A stretch of 8,774 nucleotides of DNA from Tidjanibacter sp. (GTDB lineage: Bacteria; Bacteroidota; Bacteroidia; Bacteroidales; Rikenellaceae). How positions within the stretch are numbered: the stretch's first letter is position 1; the number at the start of each line of letters is the position of its first letter. Positions 1 through 7,100 of the stretch are shown in pieces. Under the pieces are notes generated by a model. The model did no database searches and was not told the origin of the DNA. It worked only from the letters and a program-made list of their open reading frames with translations. The position numbers and the translations under genes were made by a program. The stretch lies in assembly GCA_017547065.1 (NCBI GenBank), contig JAFYRC010000074.1, positions 1 to 8,774 on the forward strand. Reading direction: 5' to 3'.

Positions 1-928
1 GGGGCACAACCTCATTGAAGGGGTCAACGCCATAGATGTGGTCGGTACCATAGGCCTTACGCTGCTCTTCGAGGAAGAGTTTCTGGATCTTTGCAAAGGC
101 GGGATCCATGGGGTCGAGGTAGGAGCAGGCGTAGTCGCTGGGGAAGCGCGACCAGTTTTTCAGCGTTGTGATCTTCGCGTCGGGAAGCACCTCCTTCAAG
201 TCCGAAGGAACGTGGCCTGCAAAGGCGGGCAACACGGGGTGCATATTGAGTTCTCGCTCACGAGCCACAATCTGCTTCTGCAACGCCTCCTGACCCTCAA
301 GCCACGACATAGGCAGGGGGCCCTGCCAGCGGTCGATGTTGATCATACGGTGCCAAGGCAGGAAGGCGGGACCTGTAAAATAGGCCCTGATTTGCTCGTC
401 CGAAAGGCCCATTTTGCTCCACACCTTATACCAAATGCTCTCCTGACCGGTAATGGCCAAGGGGAGGTTTACGCCATTAAGGGCCATCCAGTCGATGAGC
501 CTTTCCCAATCTTTCCAGCCCCACCAAGGCATTGTGTAGCCATAGGTGCAGTAGTTGAGGAAAAAGCGGTTCTCTACACGGGCCTTCGACTCCACAACAC
601 CCTCCACTGCGGGGAGTTGCTGGGGCACAACAACCGCATCGTGGGCAAACCACGACACCTCCACAAGGCAGTAGTATTTGAGGTAGTGGTTCAAGCCCAC
701 CGCCATTGAGCCGGCATTGTTACCCTCAATGACAATCTTACCATTCTCGCCGGAGTAGAGGCGGAAGCGGTCGCCACCCTTGGCGGGCAACTCTCGCCAC
801 TCAAAGCGATCGGCAACCGAGGGTACAACCCTCTCGGCCAAAGCTTTAACGGCCTCAACATTACCTGCCTGCACAGCCAGCGTTGTTGCAAGGCCGGCCA
901 GCAATAGCACAAAAAGTTTCTTCATCAT
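1..928 (-). CDS. Alpha-N-acetylglucosaminidase, GH89 (NAGLU family), 3' truncated by window edge
   Basis: This secreted glycoside hydrolase should remove terminal alpha-linked N-acetylglucosamine, as found on some mucin O-glycans and in heparan sulfate. The 309 visible residues begin with a signal peptide (MMKKLFVLLLAGLATTLAVQA, cleavage near residue 21, no lipobox). A small N-terminal NAGLU domain (about 25-110) is followed by the start of the TIM barrel (from about 118). Hallmark stretches are WKDWERLIDWMALNGVNLPL (138-157), TGQESIW (160-166), FTGPAFLPW (184-192), PVLPAFAGHVP (231-241) and TDHIYGVDPFNE (295-306). Glu306, four codons from the edge, aligns with the first catalytic glutamate of GH89 (human E316 from memory). 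The second catalytic glutamate and the C-terminal domains lie outside the window. The start is one of two tandem ATGs (928 or 925); I take the first. The gene follows the esterase gene by 28 bp on the same strand with no visible terminator, so they are probably co-transcribed. The family is certain; the exact substrate is inferred. Confidence 0.95.
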   Translation of the reverse strand, partial: MMKKLFVLLLAGLATTLAVQAGNVEAVKALAERVVPSVADRFEWRELPAKGGDRFRLYSGENGKIVIEGNNAGSMAVGLNHYLKYYCLVEVSWFAHDAVVVPQQLPAVEGVVESKARVENRFFLNYCTYGYTMPWWGWKDWERLIDWMALNGVNLPLAITGQESIWYKVWSKMGLSDEQIRAYFTGPAFLPWHRMINIDRWQGPLPMSWLEGQEALQKQIVARERELNMHPVLPAFAGHVPSDLKEVLPDAKITTLKNWSRFPSDYACSYLDPMDPAFAKIQKLFLEEQRKAYGTDHIYGVDPFNEVVP

Positions 929-956
929 AAGTCTTTATATTTTTTTCGTTTACTCT

Positions 957-2420
957 CTACTTAGCCAATGGGGCGATGGGCCAGTCGTCCGTACGGAAAG
1001 GCGACACAGGAAGACCAAAGTTGTTGAACACCGTTGCCTCGGCCACATTCTTGAAGCAGTAGCGCACAGCCACGGGATTGGGCACCTCGGGGGCGTGTAC
1101 CATCACACTATTCTTTGCCCTCTGGGTGGAGGCTTTGGCGGGATAAAATACCCTATCCTCGCCGGCAATCTCAAAGCCCTCAACGTTGTGTCCGTAGGGG
1201 CCCAGGCAAAGGCCCTCCACATCGAAGGTCACGTAGGCCTTACCACCACTGAAACGCACCGACTCATAGACGGGCGAGTGGGAGTAGATGTACTTTTGGC
1301 CGTAGGTGTCCGTGAGGGCAAGCCACGCGAGTCGTTGGCCCACCTCGCTCTTCTTGGCGGGGTGGATGCACCAGGCGTCGCCGATGTCCATCGTCACAAC
1401 CATACCGCTATTGGGGATATCTTTGAGGTTGTGCATCTGCGCTTCGCGAATCATTGCGCCCGAGAACATATCGGGGCCGTCGTATTTGTAGGGCGAAATC
1501 TGCACATAGAAGAACGGAAGTTCCGCACTACCCCACCCCTCGCGCAGTTGCTCGGCAAAGCTCTTCATCATCCAGCGGTACTGCTCAGGGTTGTGGCGGT
1601 TCGACTCGCCCTGATACCACAGAAAGCCCTTGATAGTAAAAGGCTCCAAGGGGGCAATCATTCCGTTGTAAATCATAGACGGTTTATCCTGGGGGCGCTC
1701 CTCCTTGTTGGCGTTATCGAGGTGCGAGAGATCCACGCCCTCAAACTCGGAGAGCCTCTCTTTCGACATCCACGACTCCACCATCGTTCCACCCCAAGCG
1801 GAAACGATTATTCCCACGGGCACTTCGAGCACCTCTTGGAGATGTTTAGCAAAAAAATAGGCCGTGGCACTTGTGGAGGCCACCGACTCGGGAGTGTTGG
1901 TCAGCCAGCCGTTTGTGCGACAAGCGTATTGGGGTGTCTTGGCGGTGAAGTGTTTGAGTGTACACATCCTAATGGGCACCCTCTCTTTGGCACCCATAAT
2001 GGTTTCGGCCGACAGCTCGACCATCTGGTTGTTGAAACCCTTGACGGGCATCTCCATATTCGACTGACCAGAGCAGAGCCACACCTCGCCGATGAGTACG
2101 TTTTCAATCGTCAGTTCGTCTGCGCCACACGCAACCTTAAGCTCGTAGGGGCCACCTGCCTGGGGCGTTGGCACCATCATCGACCAGCGGCCAGCGGCAT
2201 CGGCTGTGGTGGTGTGAGAGGCGCTCTTCTTCTCCCACGAGGCCTTCAATACGACCTTTGAGTTGGCGTCGGCCTCACCCCAAATGCGCACCTGACACTC
2301 ACGCTGGAGCACCATATTATCCCCAAAGATGGGGTGTAGGGTCACTTTCGCTGCGGCCGTCAGCGTCCACACAAGGGCCACTGCAACCAACAACACCTGC
2401 TTTACTACCGAGTTCTTCAT
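957..2420 (-). CDS. Sialate O-acetylesterase-family SGNH esterase, secreted
   Basis: This 487-residue carbohydrate esterase resembles sialate O-acetylesterases, which remove O-acetyl groups from sialic acids so that sialidases and lyases can act; bacterial relatives can also deacetylate other sugars. It has a signal peptide (MKNSVVKQVLLVAVALVWTLTAAA, about 1-24) and a beta-sandwich-like N-terminal region (about 26-108, starting VTLHPIFGDNMVLQR). The SGNH block GEVWLCSGQSNMEMP (111-125) carries the nucleophile Ser120. Other family blocks are VSAWGGTMVESWM (206-218), GFLWYQGESN (265-274) and MDIGDAWCIHPAKKSEVGQRLA (344-365), with His353 as the likely catalytic histidine. Cys351 sits where many relatives have Asp in a D-I-H-P motif, which is mildly unusual. 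The protein is full length and compact for the family. It is the first gene of a minus-strand operon with the GH89 gene and is divergent from the ECF sigma gene. No sialidase is visible in the window, so sialic acid as the true substrate is inferred. Confidence 0.92.
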   Translation of the reverse strand: MKNSVVKQVLLVAVALVWTLTAAAKVTLHPIFGDNMVLQRECQVRIWGEADANSKVVLKASWEKKSASHTTTADAAGRWSMMVPTPQAGGPYELKVACGADELTIENVLIGEVWLCSGQSNMEMPVKGFNNQMVELSAETIMGAKERVPIRMCTLKHFTAKTPQYACRTNGWLTNTPESVASTSATAYFFAKHLQEVLEVPVGIIVSAWGGTMVESWMSKERLSEFEGVDLSHLDNANKEERPQDKPSMIYNGMIAPLEPFTIKGFLWYQGESNRHNPEQYRWMMKSFAEQLREGWGSAELPFFYVQISPYKYDGPDMFSGAMIREAQMHNLKDIPNSGMVVTMDIGDAWCIHPAKKSEVGQRLAWLALTDTYGQKYIYSHSPVYESVRFSGGKAYVTFDVEGLCLGPYGHNVEGFEIAGEDRVFYPAKASTQRAKNSVMVHAPEVPNPVAVRYCFKNVAEATVFNNFGLPVSPFRTDDWPIAPLAK

Positions 2421-2467
2421 TGCTTACTATACTTATTTATATAATTTACTAGTTTCGGTCCAACATA

Positions 2468-2475
2468 CAAATATA
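2468..2475 (-). promoter_or_regulatory. Candidate housekeeping -7 element (TATATTTG) for the esterase-GH89 operon
   Basis: Read on the minus strand, TATATTTG matches the Bacteroidetes -7 consensus TAnnTTTG and lies 47 bp before the esterase start, giving a leader of roughly 40 nt. No convincing TTTG -33 element stands 19-21 bp upstream. The element overlaps the GTGGGTAT block of the putative ECF promoter, so it may instead be incidental, or the site may be read by two sigma factors. Confidence 0.4.
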
Positions 2476-2500
2476 CCCACAAAATGTTTTTTTCCTTACA
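2471..2500 (-). promoter_or_regulatory. Putative ECF sigma promoter driving the esterase-GH89 operon
   Basis: On the minus strand this site reads TGTAAGGAAA (2500-2491), a 10-bp spacer, then GTGGGTAT (2480-2473). The same two blocks with the same spacing occur on the plus strand just before fecR; over 30 aligned bases 24 are identical (10/10, 5/10 and 9/10 in successive tens). The GGAA core of the upstream block resembles ECF -35 elements. The esterase start is about 50 bp downstream. Assignment to the neighbouring sigma factor is inferred from the shared motif and location. Confidence 0.6.
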
Positions 2501-2530
2501 GAGCCGTGCAATTTATTCGGAAAATAGACG

Positions 2531-2538
2531 TAACTTTG
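2531..2538 (+). promoter_or_regulatory. Candidate housekeeping -7 element (TAACTTTG) for the ECF sigma gene
   Basis: TAACTTTG fits the Bacteroidetes -7 consensus TAnnTTTG and ends 19 bp before the ATG of the ECF sigma gene, which implies a leader of only about a dozen bases. The -33 region (about 2505-2511) has no clear TTTG. The sigma gene itself lacks the TGTAAGGAAA/GTGGGTAT motif, so it is probably expressed constitutively at a low level by the primary sigma factor while its targets are induced. Confidence 0.5.
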
Positions 2539-2557
2539 TGGCAACTACTACTTTTTT

Positions 2558-3097
2558 ATGACCGAAGACTACATACTCCTTCTCCAACTCATAGGCGGAA
2601 GTAAACAGGCCTTTTCGGCACTCTATCAAAAATATGTTGATAGGGTCTATGGGTATGTGCTCTCCATGTCGCACAATCAAACCGTCGCCGAGGATATCAC
2701 GCAGTATTGTTTCATGAAGGTGTGGGAACACCACGCCCGACTACGTCCCGAAGACAACTTCGCCGCCTACCTCTACGTTGTGGCACGCAATGCTACCTAC
2801 AACGAAACTCGTCGCCGACTCTCCGCCTCGCGCTATGCCGACTTTGTGGCCCACTCGGCCGAGGGTGCACTCAACTACACACTCAGCGATGTGAACGTGA
2901 GTATGCTACGCCAGGAGATTGAGAAGGTGGTGGTAAGTTTGCCCGAAAGTCGTCGCCGAATCTACAAAATGAGTAGCGAAGAGAACATGACCACCAGTGA
3001 GATTGCCAACGCTCTGGGCATATCGGTCAAGACCGTGGAAACACAGCTCGGACGAGTAACTGCCGCGATGCGTCGCAAGCTCGCCCCGTTCTTGTAG
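2558..3097 (+). CDS. ECF-type RNA polymerase sigma-70 factor (Bacteroidetes SusCD-linked type)
   Basis: This alternative sigma factor of 179 residues directs RNA polymerase to the promoters of its glycan-uptake locus once its anti-sigma partner lets go. Region 2 spans about 16-87 (AFSALYQKYVDRVYGYVLSM, then AEDITQYCFMKVWEH at 44-58 and FAAYLYVVARNATYNETRRR at 68-87). Region 4 spans about 116-175, with SLPESRRRIYKMSSEENMT followed by the helix-turn-helix SEIANALGISVKTVETQLGRV (147-167). No region 1 or 3 is present and the length is typical for ECF factors. The ATG at 2558 follows a T-rich stretch with no Shine-Dalgarno, which is normal in this phylum. The gene diverges from the esterase operon and precedes fecR, susC-like and susD-like genes in the standard order. 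The family call is secure; its targets are inferred from a repeated promoter motif in this window. Confidence 0.95.
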   Translation: MTEDYILLLQLIGGSKQAFSALYQKYVDRVYGYVLSMSHNQTVAEDITQYCFMKVWEHHARLRPEDNFAAYLYVVARNATYNETRRRLSASRYADFVAHSAEGALNYTLSDVNVSMLRQEIEKVVVSLPESRRRIYKMSSEENMTTSEIANALGISVKTVETQLGRVTAAMRRKLAPFL

Positions 3098-3150
3098 GCG
3101 AGAGTTCTCCGACTCACAGAAAATCCAAACAAAAAAAGTGAGATAAATTT

Positions 3151-3185
3151 TACCCGCGTGTAAGGAAAAAGCCTTCTCGTGGGTA
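3151..3185 (+). repeat. Nested inverted repeat (potential hairpin) spanning the fecR promoter motif
   Basis: TACCCGCG (3151-3158) can pair with CGTGGGTA (3178-3185) over 8 positions, one of them a G-U pair in RNA. Inside it AAGG (3162-3165) pairs with CCTT (3172-3175) around a 6-base loop, leaving a 3x2 internal loop. The structure would form in transcripts reading through from the sigma gene and would bury the same bases that form the putative ECF promoter. It has no strong T-tract after it, so it is a poor intrinsic terminator. The esterase copy of the motif lacks the outer arm. Confidence 0.5.
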
Positions 3186-3188
3186 TTT
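3159..3188 (+). promoter_or_regulatory. Putative ECF sigma promoter driving fecR-susC-susD
   Basis: TGTAAGGAAA (3159-3168), a 10-bp spacer, then GTGGGTAT (3179-3186) matches the minus-strand site at 2500-2471 with identical spacing. The location between the sigma gene and fecR is the usual place for an autoregulated ECF promoter in Bacteroidetes SusCD loci. The second block ends only 10 bp before the fecR ATG at 3197, so transcripts starting here would have almost no leader unless translation begins at the next ATG (3224). Confidence 0.6.
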
Positions 3189-3196
3189 ATGTTGTT

Positions 3197-4186
3197 ATGG
3201 ATAAAAGGAAAGTATATTTCGAGATGCTCGATAAACTATACGAGGGACACTCCACACAGGAGGAAAATCAGGCCCTCGATGCGCTTTCGACAAAGGAGGG
3301 CGCACAAATCTTCGATGCATACAGTCGCTCACACTGGGAGGTGGAACACACACCCATGTCGGACGACCAGCGTCAGCGTATGCACAACGACATCATGAGC
3401 CGCGTGTCGGCCCTGGAAGATTTCAAGAGGCACGACCAGCGTCGCACCCTGCGCACTCTGTGGAGCGTAGCAGCGGCGGTGTGTCTGTTTGCCGTGGCGG
3501 CTTTTGTGGGCTACAAGGTGGCACAGCACAACGTGGAGGAACAGACCTTCGTTGTGGTGGCCGAGCGAGGTGAGCAGTCGTCGATTGTGTTGCCCGACGG
3601 TAGCCGTGTGAGGCTCAACTCCGAGAGCCAAATCTCCTACACATCCTCCTTCAACTCCAAGGAACGTACCATTCAGCTCTCCGGCGAGGCCTATTTTGAT
3701 GTGGCTCGCAACGAGGAGATCCCCTTTATTGTCAAGACCAGCGAGGTGGACATTACCGCCCTGGGCACCAAATTCAATGTGAGGGCCTATGAGGACGAGA
3801 GCAGCATCGTGGCAACCCTCGTGGAGGGTAAAATCATCACCGCCTCCGAAGGCAACTCCCTCACCCTCTCGCCCAACAACAGCTCCACATTCGACCGCAA
3901 CAACCGCACCCTGCGTGTAACCCCCGTGGAGAACGCCGAGCACGCCGTGCCTTGGCTGCGCGACGAGGTTGTTTTCAGGGGCGAAACACTTGCCCAGGTG
4001 GCACTCCTGCTGGAAAGGATGTACGACGTGGAGATTGAGTTTAAGGACGAACAGATTACCTCCTACAAATATCACGGTCTGGTGCGCAACAACGAACTCC
4101 ACAACATCCTCTCTTTGATTGTGGAGTCGTCGCCCGTAACCTACCGACAGCAAGGAAACAATATAATATTTTCAAAACATAACTAA
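3197..4186 (+). CDS. FecR-family anti-sigma factor (inner-membrane sigma regulator)
   Basis: This single-pass inner-membrane protein should hold the adjacent ECF sigma factor through its cytoplasmic N-terminus and sense the transporter's STN domain in the periplasm. From the ATG at 3197 it has 329 residues: a cytoplasmic sigma-binding region (1-86), a membrane helix (about 88-106, LWSVAAAVCLFAVAAFVGY), a FecR domain (about 117-216, with RGEQSSIVLPDGSRVRLNS, LSGEAYFDV and ITALGTKFNVRAY) and a C-terminal DUF4974-type region (about 257-326, VVFRGETLAQVALLLERMYDVEIEF). An upstream GTG at 3179 is in frame but lies inside the promoter motif, so I reject it. The ATG at 3224 is a real alternative: an AAAAGGAAAG tract (about 3202-3211) precedes it, but the start would cut the first helix short. 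Only 6 bp separate the stop from the susC-like start, which suggests translational coupling. Confidence 0.93.
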   Translation: MDKRKVYFEMLDKLYEGHSTQEENQALDALSTKEGAQIFDAYSRSHWEVEHTPMSDDQRQRMHNDIMSRVSALEDFKRHDQRRTLRTLWSVAAAVCLFAVAAFVGYKVAQHNVEEQTFVVVAERGEQSSIVLPDGSRVRLNSESQISYTSSFNSKERTIQLSGEAYFDVARNEEIPFIVKTSEVDITALGTKFNVRAYEDESSIVATLVEGKIITASEGNSLTLSPNNSSTFDRNNRTLRVTPVENAEHAVPWLRDEVVFRGETLAQVALLLERMYDVEIEFKDEQITSYKYHGLVRNNELHNILSLIVESSPVTYRQQGNNIIFSKHN

Positions 4187-4192
4187 ACTTCT

Positions 4193-7100
4193 ATGAACAG
4201 CAAATTTACCACACGTCTGTTAGCCCTCGCGGTGGCGGTTGCGTGCTTTGCGGCTTCGGCTTCGGCACAACTCTCCGTGAGCGTTAGCAAGATGACCTTG
4301 AAGGAGGCGTTGGTGCTGGTGGAGAAACAGAGCGGATATAGTTTCTTCTACAGCAGCGAACTGCCCAACATGAACAAGGTTGTGAGCATTGATGCCAGTG
4401 GTCAGAGCATCACCCAAATCCTCGACAATCTGTTTGAGGGACTGGGAATTGACTACTCCATCTCGGCCGACAAGCAGGTAACCTTGTCGAAAAAAGCAGC
4501 AGTTGCAAAGAAAGCAGCCACTGCCGACAAACCAACCAGTCAGCTTGTCATTACGGGTGTTGTTACCGATTCAAGCGGTAGCCCCATCATCGGTGCGAGT
4601 GTCTTTGTGGAGGGTACCACCAATGGTACTACCACCTACATTGACGGCTCCTACACGCTGACCATCAAAAGCCCCAACGATATCATCACATTCTCCTACC
4701 TCGGTTGTGAGGACCAGTCGCAGCAGGTGGCCGGCCGCACAAAAATCGACGTTGTGTTGAAAGAGTCGACCAGCGTGATGGACGAGGTGGTGGTTGTGGC
4801 CTATGGTACACAGAAGAAGGCCAACCTCTCCGGCTCGGTAGCCTCGGTGAACTTTGAGGATGCGGGCGAGAAGCGAGCCCTTACGAACCTCTCGGCAGGT
4901 CTGCAAGGCGTGTCGGCAGGTGTGTTGGCCACCCAGTCGTCGGGCGAGCCCGGTGCGGATGCAGCGTCGGTTACCATTCGTGGTGTCGGAACGCTCAACA
5001 ACTCCGCTCCTCTGGTGGTTATCGACGGTATCATCGGCTCGATGGACGACGTAAACCCCAACGATGTGGCCACAATGTCTATCCTGAAAGACGCTGCCTC
5101 GTCGGCCATCTATGGTTCGAGGGCTGCAAATGGTGTGATTCTGATTACCACCAAGAGCGGTCAGAGCGGAAAGTCGAAGGTTAGTTACAACGGACGCGCC
5201 GGTGTGCAGCACGTGGCCGTGCCCATCGACGTAGTGAGCGACTACGTGACCTACATGCAGACCATCAACGCCGCATCACTCAACGCAGGTAACGTGGCCC
5301 CATTCCACAGCACAATCATCAAGGAGTGGGCCGAGAACTCGGAGAAAAACCCCATTATCTATCCCAATACCGACTGGTTTGATGTAACTTTCAAGCCCGC
5401 CACCATCCAGGAGCACAACGTGCAGGCTTCGGGCGGTAATGAAACGGCCAAATATCTGCTTTCGATTGGCTACCTCGGCAACAATGGTACAATCCAAAAA
5501 ACCGGCTATGACCGTTACAGCCTCCGTACGAACCTCTCCGCAAAGGTTACCGACTGGCTCCGAGTAAACCTCAATTTAAACGGTTTCCACGGTGTGCAGA
5601 CCGGTATTGACGTGTCGACCACGATGAGCTCCTTGGGTAACTCCTCACCAGGTACACTCCCCGTGCACCCCGACGGACGTTTCGGTGGCGAGTGGGCTCC
5701 CGGTGGTAACGTGCAGGCAGGCAACATCTTCGCCGCACTGGCCTCCTACGACAAGACAACCAACACCACCAAAGCGAGTGGTAAGTTGGGCTTCGAGTTG
5801 GAGTTCACCCCAACGTTGAAGCTCATCTCCAACTTTGCAGTCTCGGGCGGCTACAGCCACACCTTGCAAATGAACTACACCGACATCAACTACTGGGACT
5901 TCAAGAACGAGGCTATCTTGGTGCAGATTGGTACCACTTCACACCAGCTCTCGGAGACCTACTCGCGTCAGCACTCGCTCATCGGCGAGAGTTTCCTCCA
6001 ATGGGATATCCTGCCGGACAACGACTCCCACAACCTTTCGATGACGGCTGGTTACAACCAAGAATACAACTATTCACACAATAGCTACATTCAGGCTCTG
6101 GACGTGTTGAGTTCCGACACCCCCGTGCTTAATGCAGCCACAACTCCCTCGAAAATCACCGGTACCTCCACCGACAACGCCGTGATGTCGTTCTTCGGTA
6201 GGCTCAACTACGACTACAAAGGACGCTACATCTTGGAGGCTAACATGCGTGCCGACGGTTCGTCGAGGTTTGCCAAGGGCAACCGCTGGGGATATTTTCC
6301 CTCCTTCTCGGCAGCGTGGAGGCTCTCGGAGGAGAACTTCATGAAGGATATTGAGGGTTTGGACAACCTCAAAGTGAGGGCTTCGTGGGGTCAGTTGGGT
6401 AACAACGCCGTGGGCGACTACGCAACTCAGCTCATCTACCAGCGTATGCAGTATGTCTTTGGCGACACGGCCGTAACCGGTGCCGGTATCTCGGCAATCG
6501 TCAACAGCAACCTCAAATGGGAAACAACAACAATGACCAACCTCGGTGTGGATCTCGGATTGGCACACAACCGCCTCAATGTGTCGGTTGACCTGTTCGA
6601 CAAACTCACCGACGACATCCTTGTGCGCACAACCATTCCTTATGTATTGGGCGACATGACCGCTCCCGTGCGTAACGTGGGTGCCGTGCGCAACCGAGGT
6701 ATTGAGTTGGAGGCCGGCTGGAACGACAAAATCGGCGACCTGCACTACTCCATCTCGGGTAACTACTCCTATGTAACCAACAAGGTGCTCAAATATCAGG
6801 GCGACGTTGCGGCCTACTCGAATCAGAAGATTCTGCTCGAAGGATACAGCATTTGGAGCTACTATGTGAGGGAGGTTGAGTGTATCGCCACCCAGGAGAA
6901 AATCGACCGTATGTTGGCCGATGGCTATGTATTCTACCCCTCCACTCCCCACCCCGGCGACTTCATCTACAAAGACCAGCAGAAGCCCGGCGAGAAGGGT
7001 TACAAAATCATCAACGACGATGACCGAGTGATTAAGGGCACTTCGGCACCCAAGCACTTCTTCGGTTTGAACTTGGCCTTCGAGTGGAAAGGTTTCGACT

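Larger units (their letters stand above)
2421..2557. other. Divergent intergenic promoter region between enzyme operon and regulator/transporter operon
   Basis: This 137-bp AT-rich stretch carries back-to-back promoters. The sigma gene's TAACTTTG element (2531-2538, plus strand) has its -33 zone near 2505-2511, within a few bases of the upstream edge of the esterase's putative ECF site (2500-2471, minus strand). The remaining part next to the esterase start (2421-2467) is its AT-rich untranslated leader, with no hairpin or known riboswitch that I can see. Because the promoters nearly touch, sigma binding at one could influence the other. Confidence 0.6.

Noticed and set aside
38..709. Plus-strand open frame of 223 codons opposite the GH89 gene
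   Set aside because: The minus strand reads as a continuous GH89 enzyme here; the plus frame is its shadow.
929..956. GTAAACGAAAA stretch before the GH89 gene as a third copy of the ECF-like motif
   Set aside because: It differs in the central GG, and no GTGGGTAT block follows at the right spacing; the gap looks like a plain intra-operon spacer.
780..2261. Plus-strand open frame of 493 codons opposite the esterase gene
   Set aside because: The minus-strand frame encodes an unmistakable SGNH esterase; the plus-strand product has no signal peptide, recognisable motif or start context.
3112..3150. CTCAC/GTGAG inverted repeat followed by a T-rich stretch after the sigma gene, as a terminator
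   Set aside because: The stem has only 5 bp around a 20-base loop and the following stretch is not a clean T-tract, so it is no better than chance.
3144..3151. TAAATTTT as a housekeeping -7 element for fecR
   Set aside because: It lacks the final G of TAnnTTTG and has no TTTG 19-21 bp upstream; the ECF-like motif right after it is a better candidate.
3179..3196. In-frame GTG as an earlier start for fecR
   Set aside because: This GTG is part of the conserved GTGGGTAT promoter block and would add six residues (MGIYVV) untypical of FecR N-termini.
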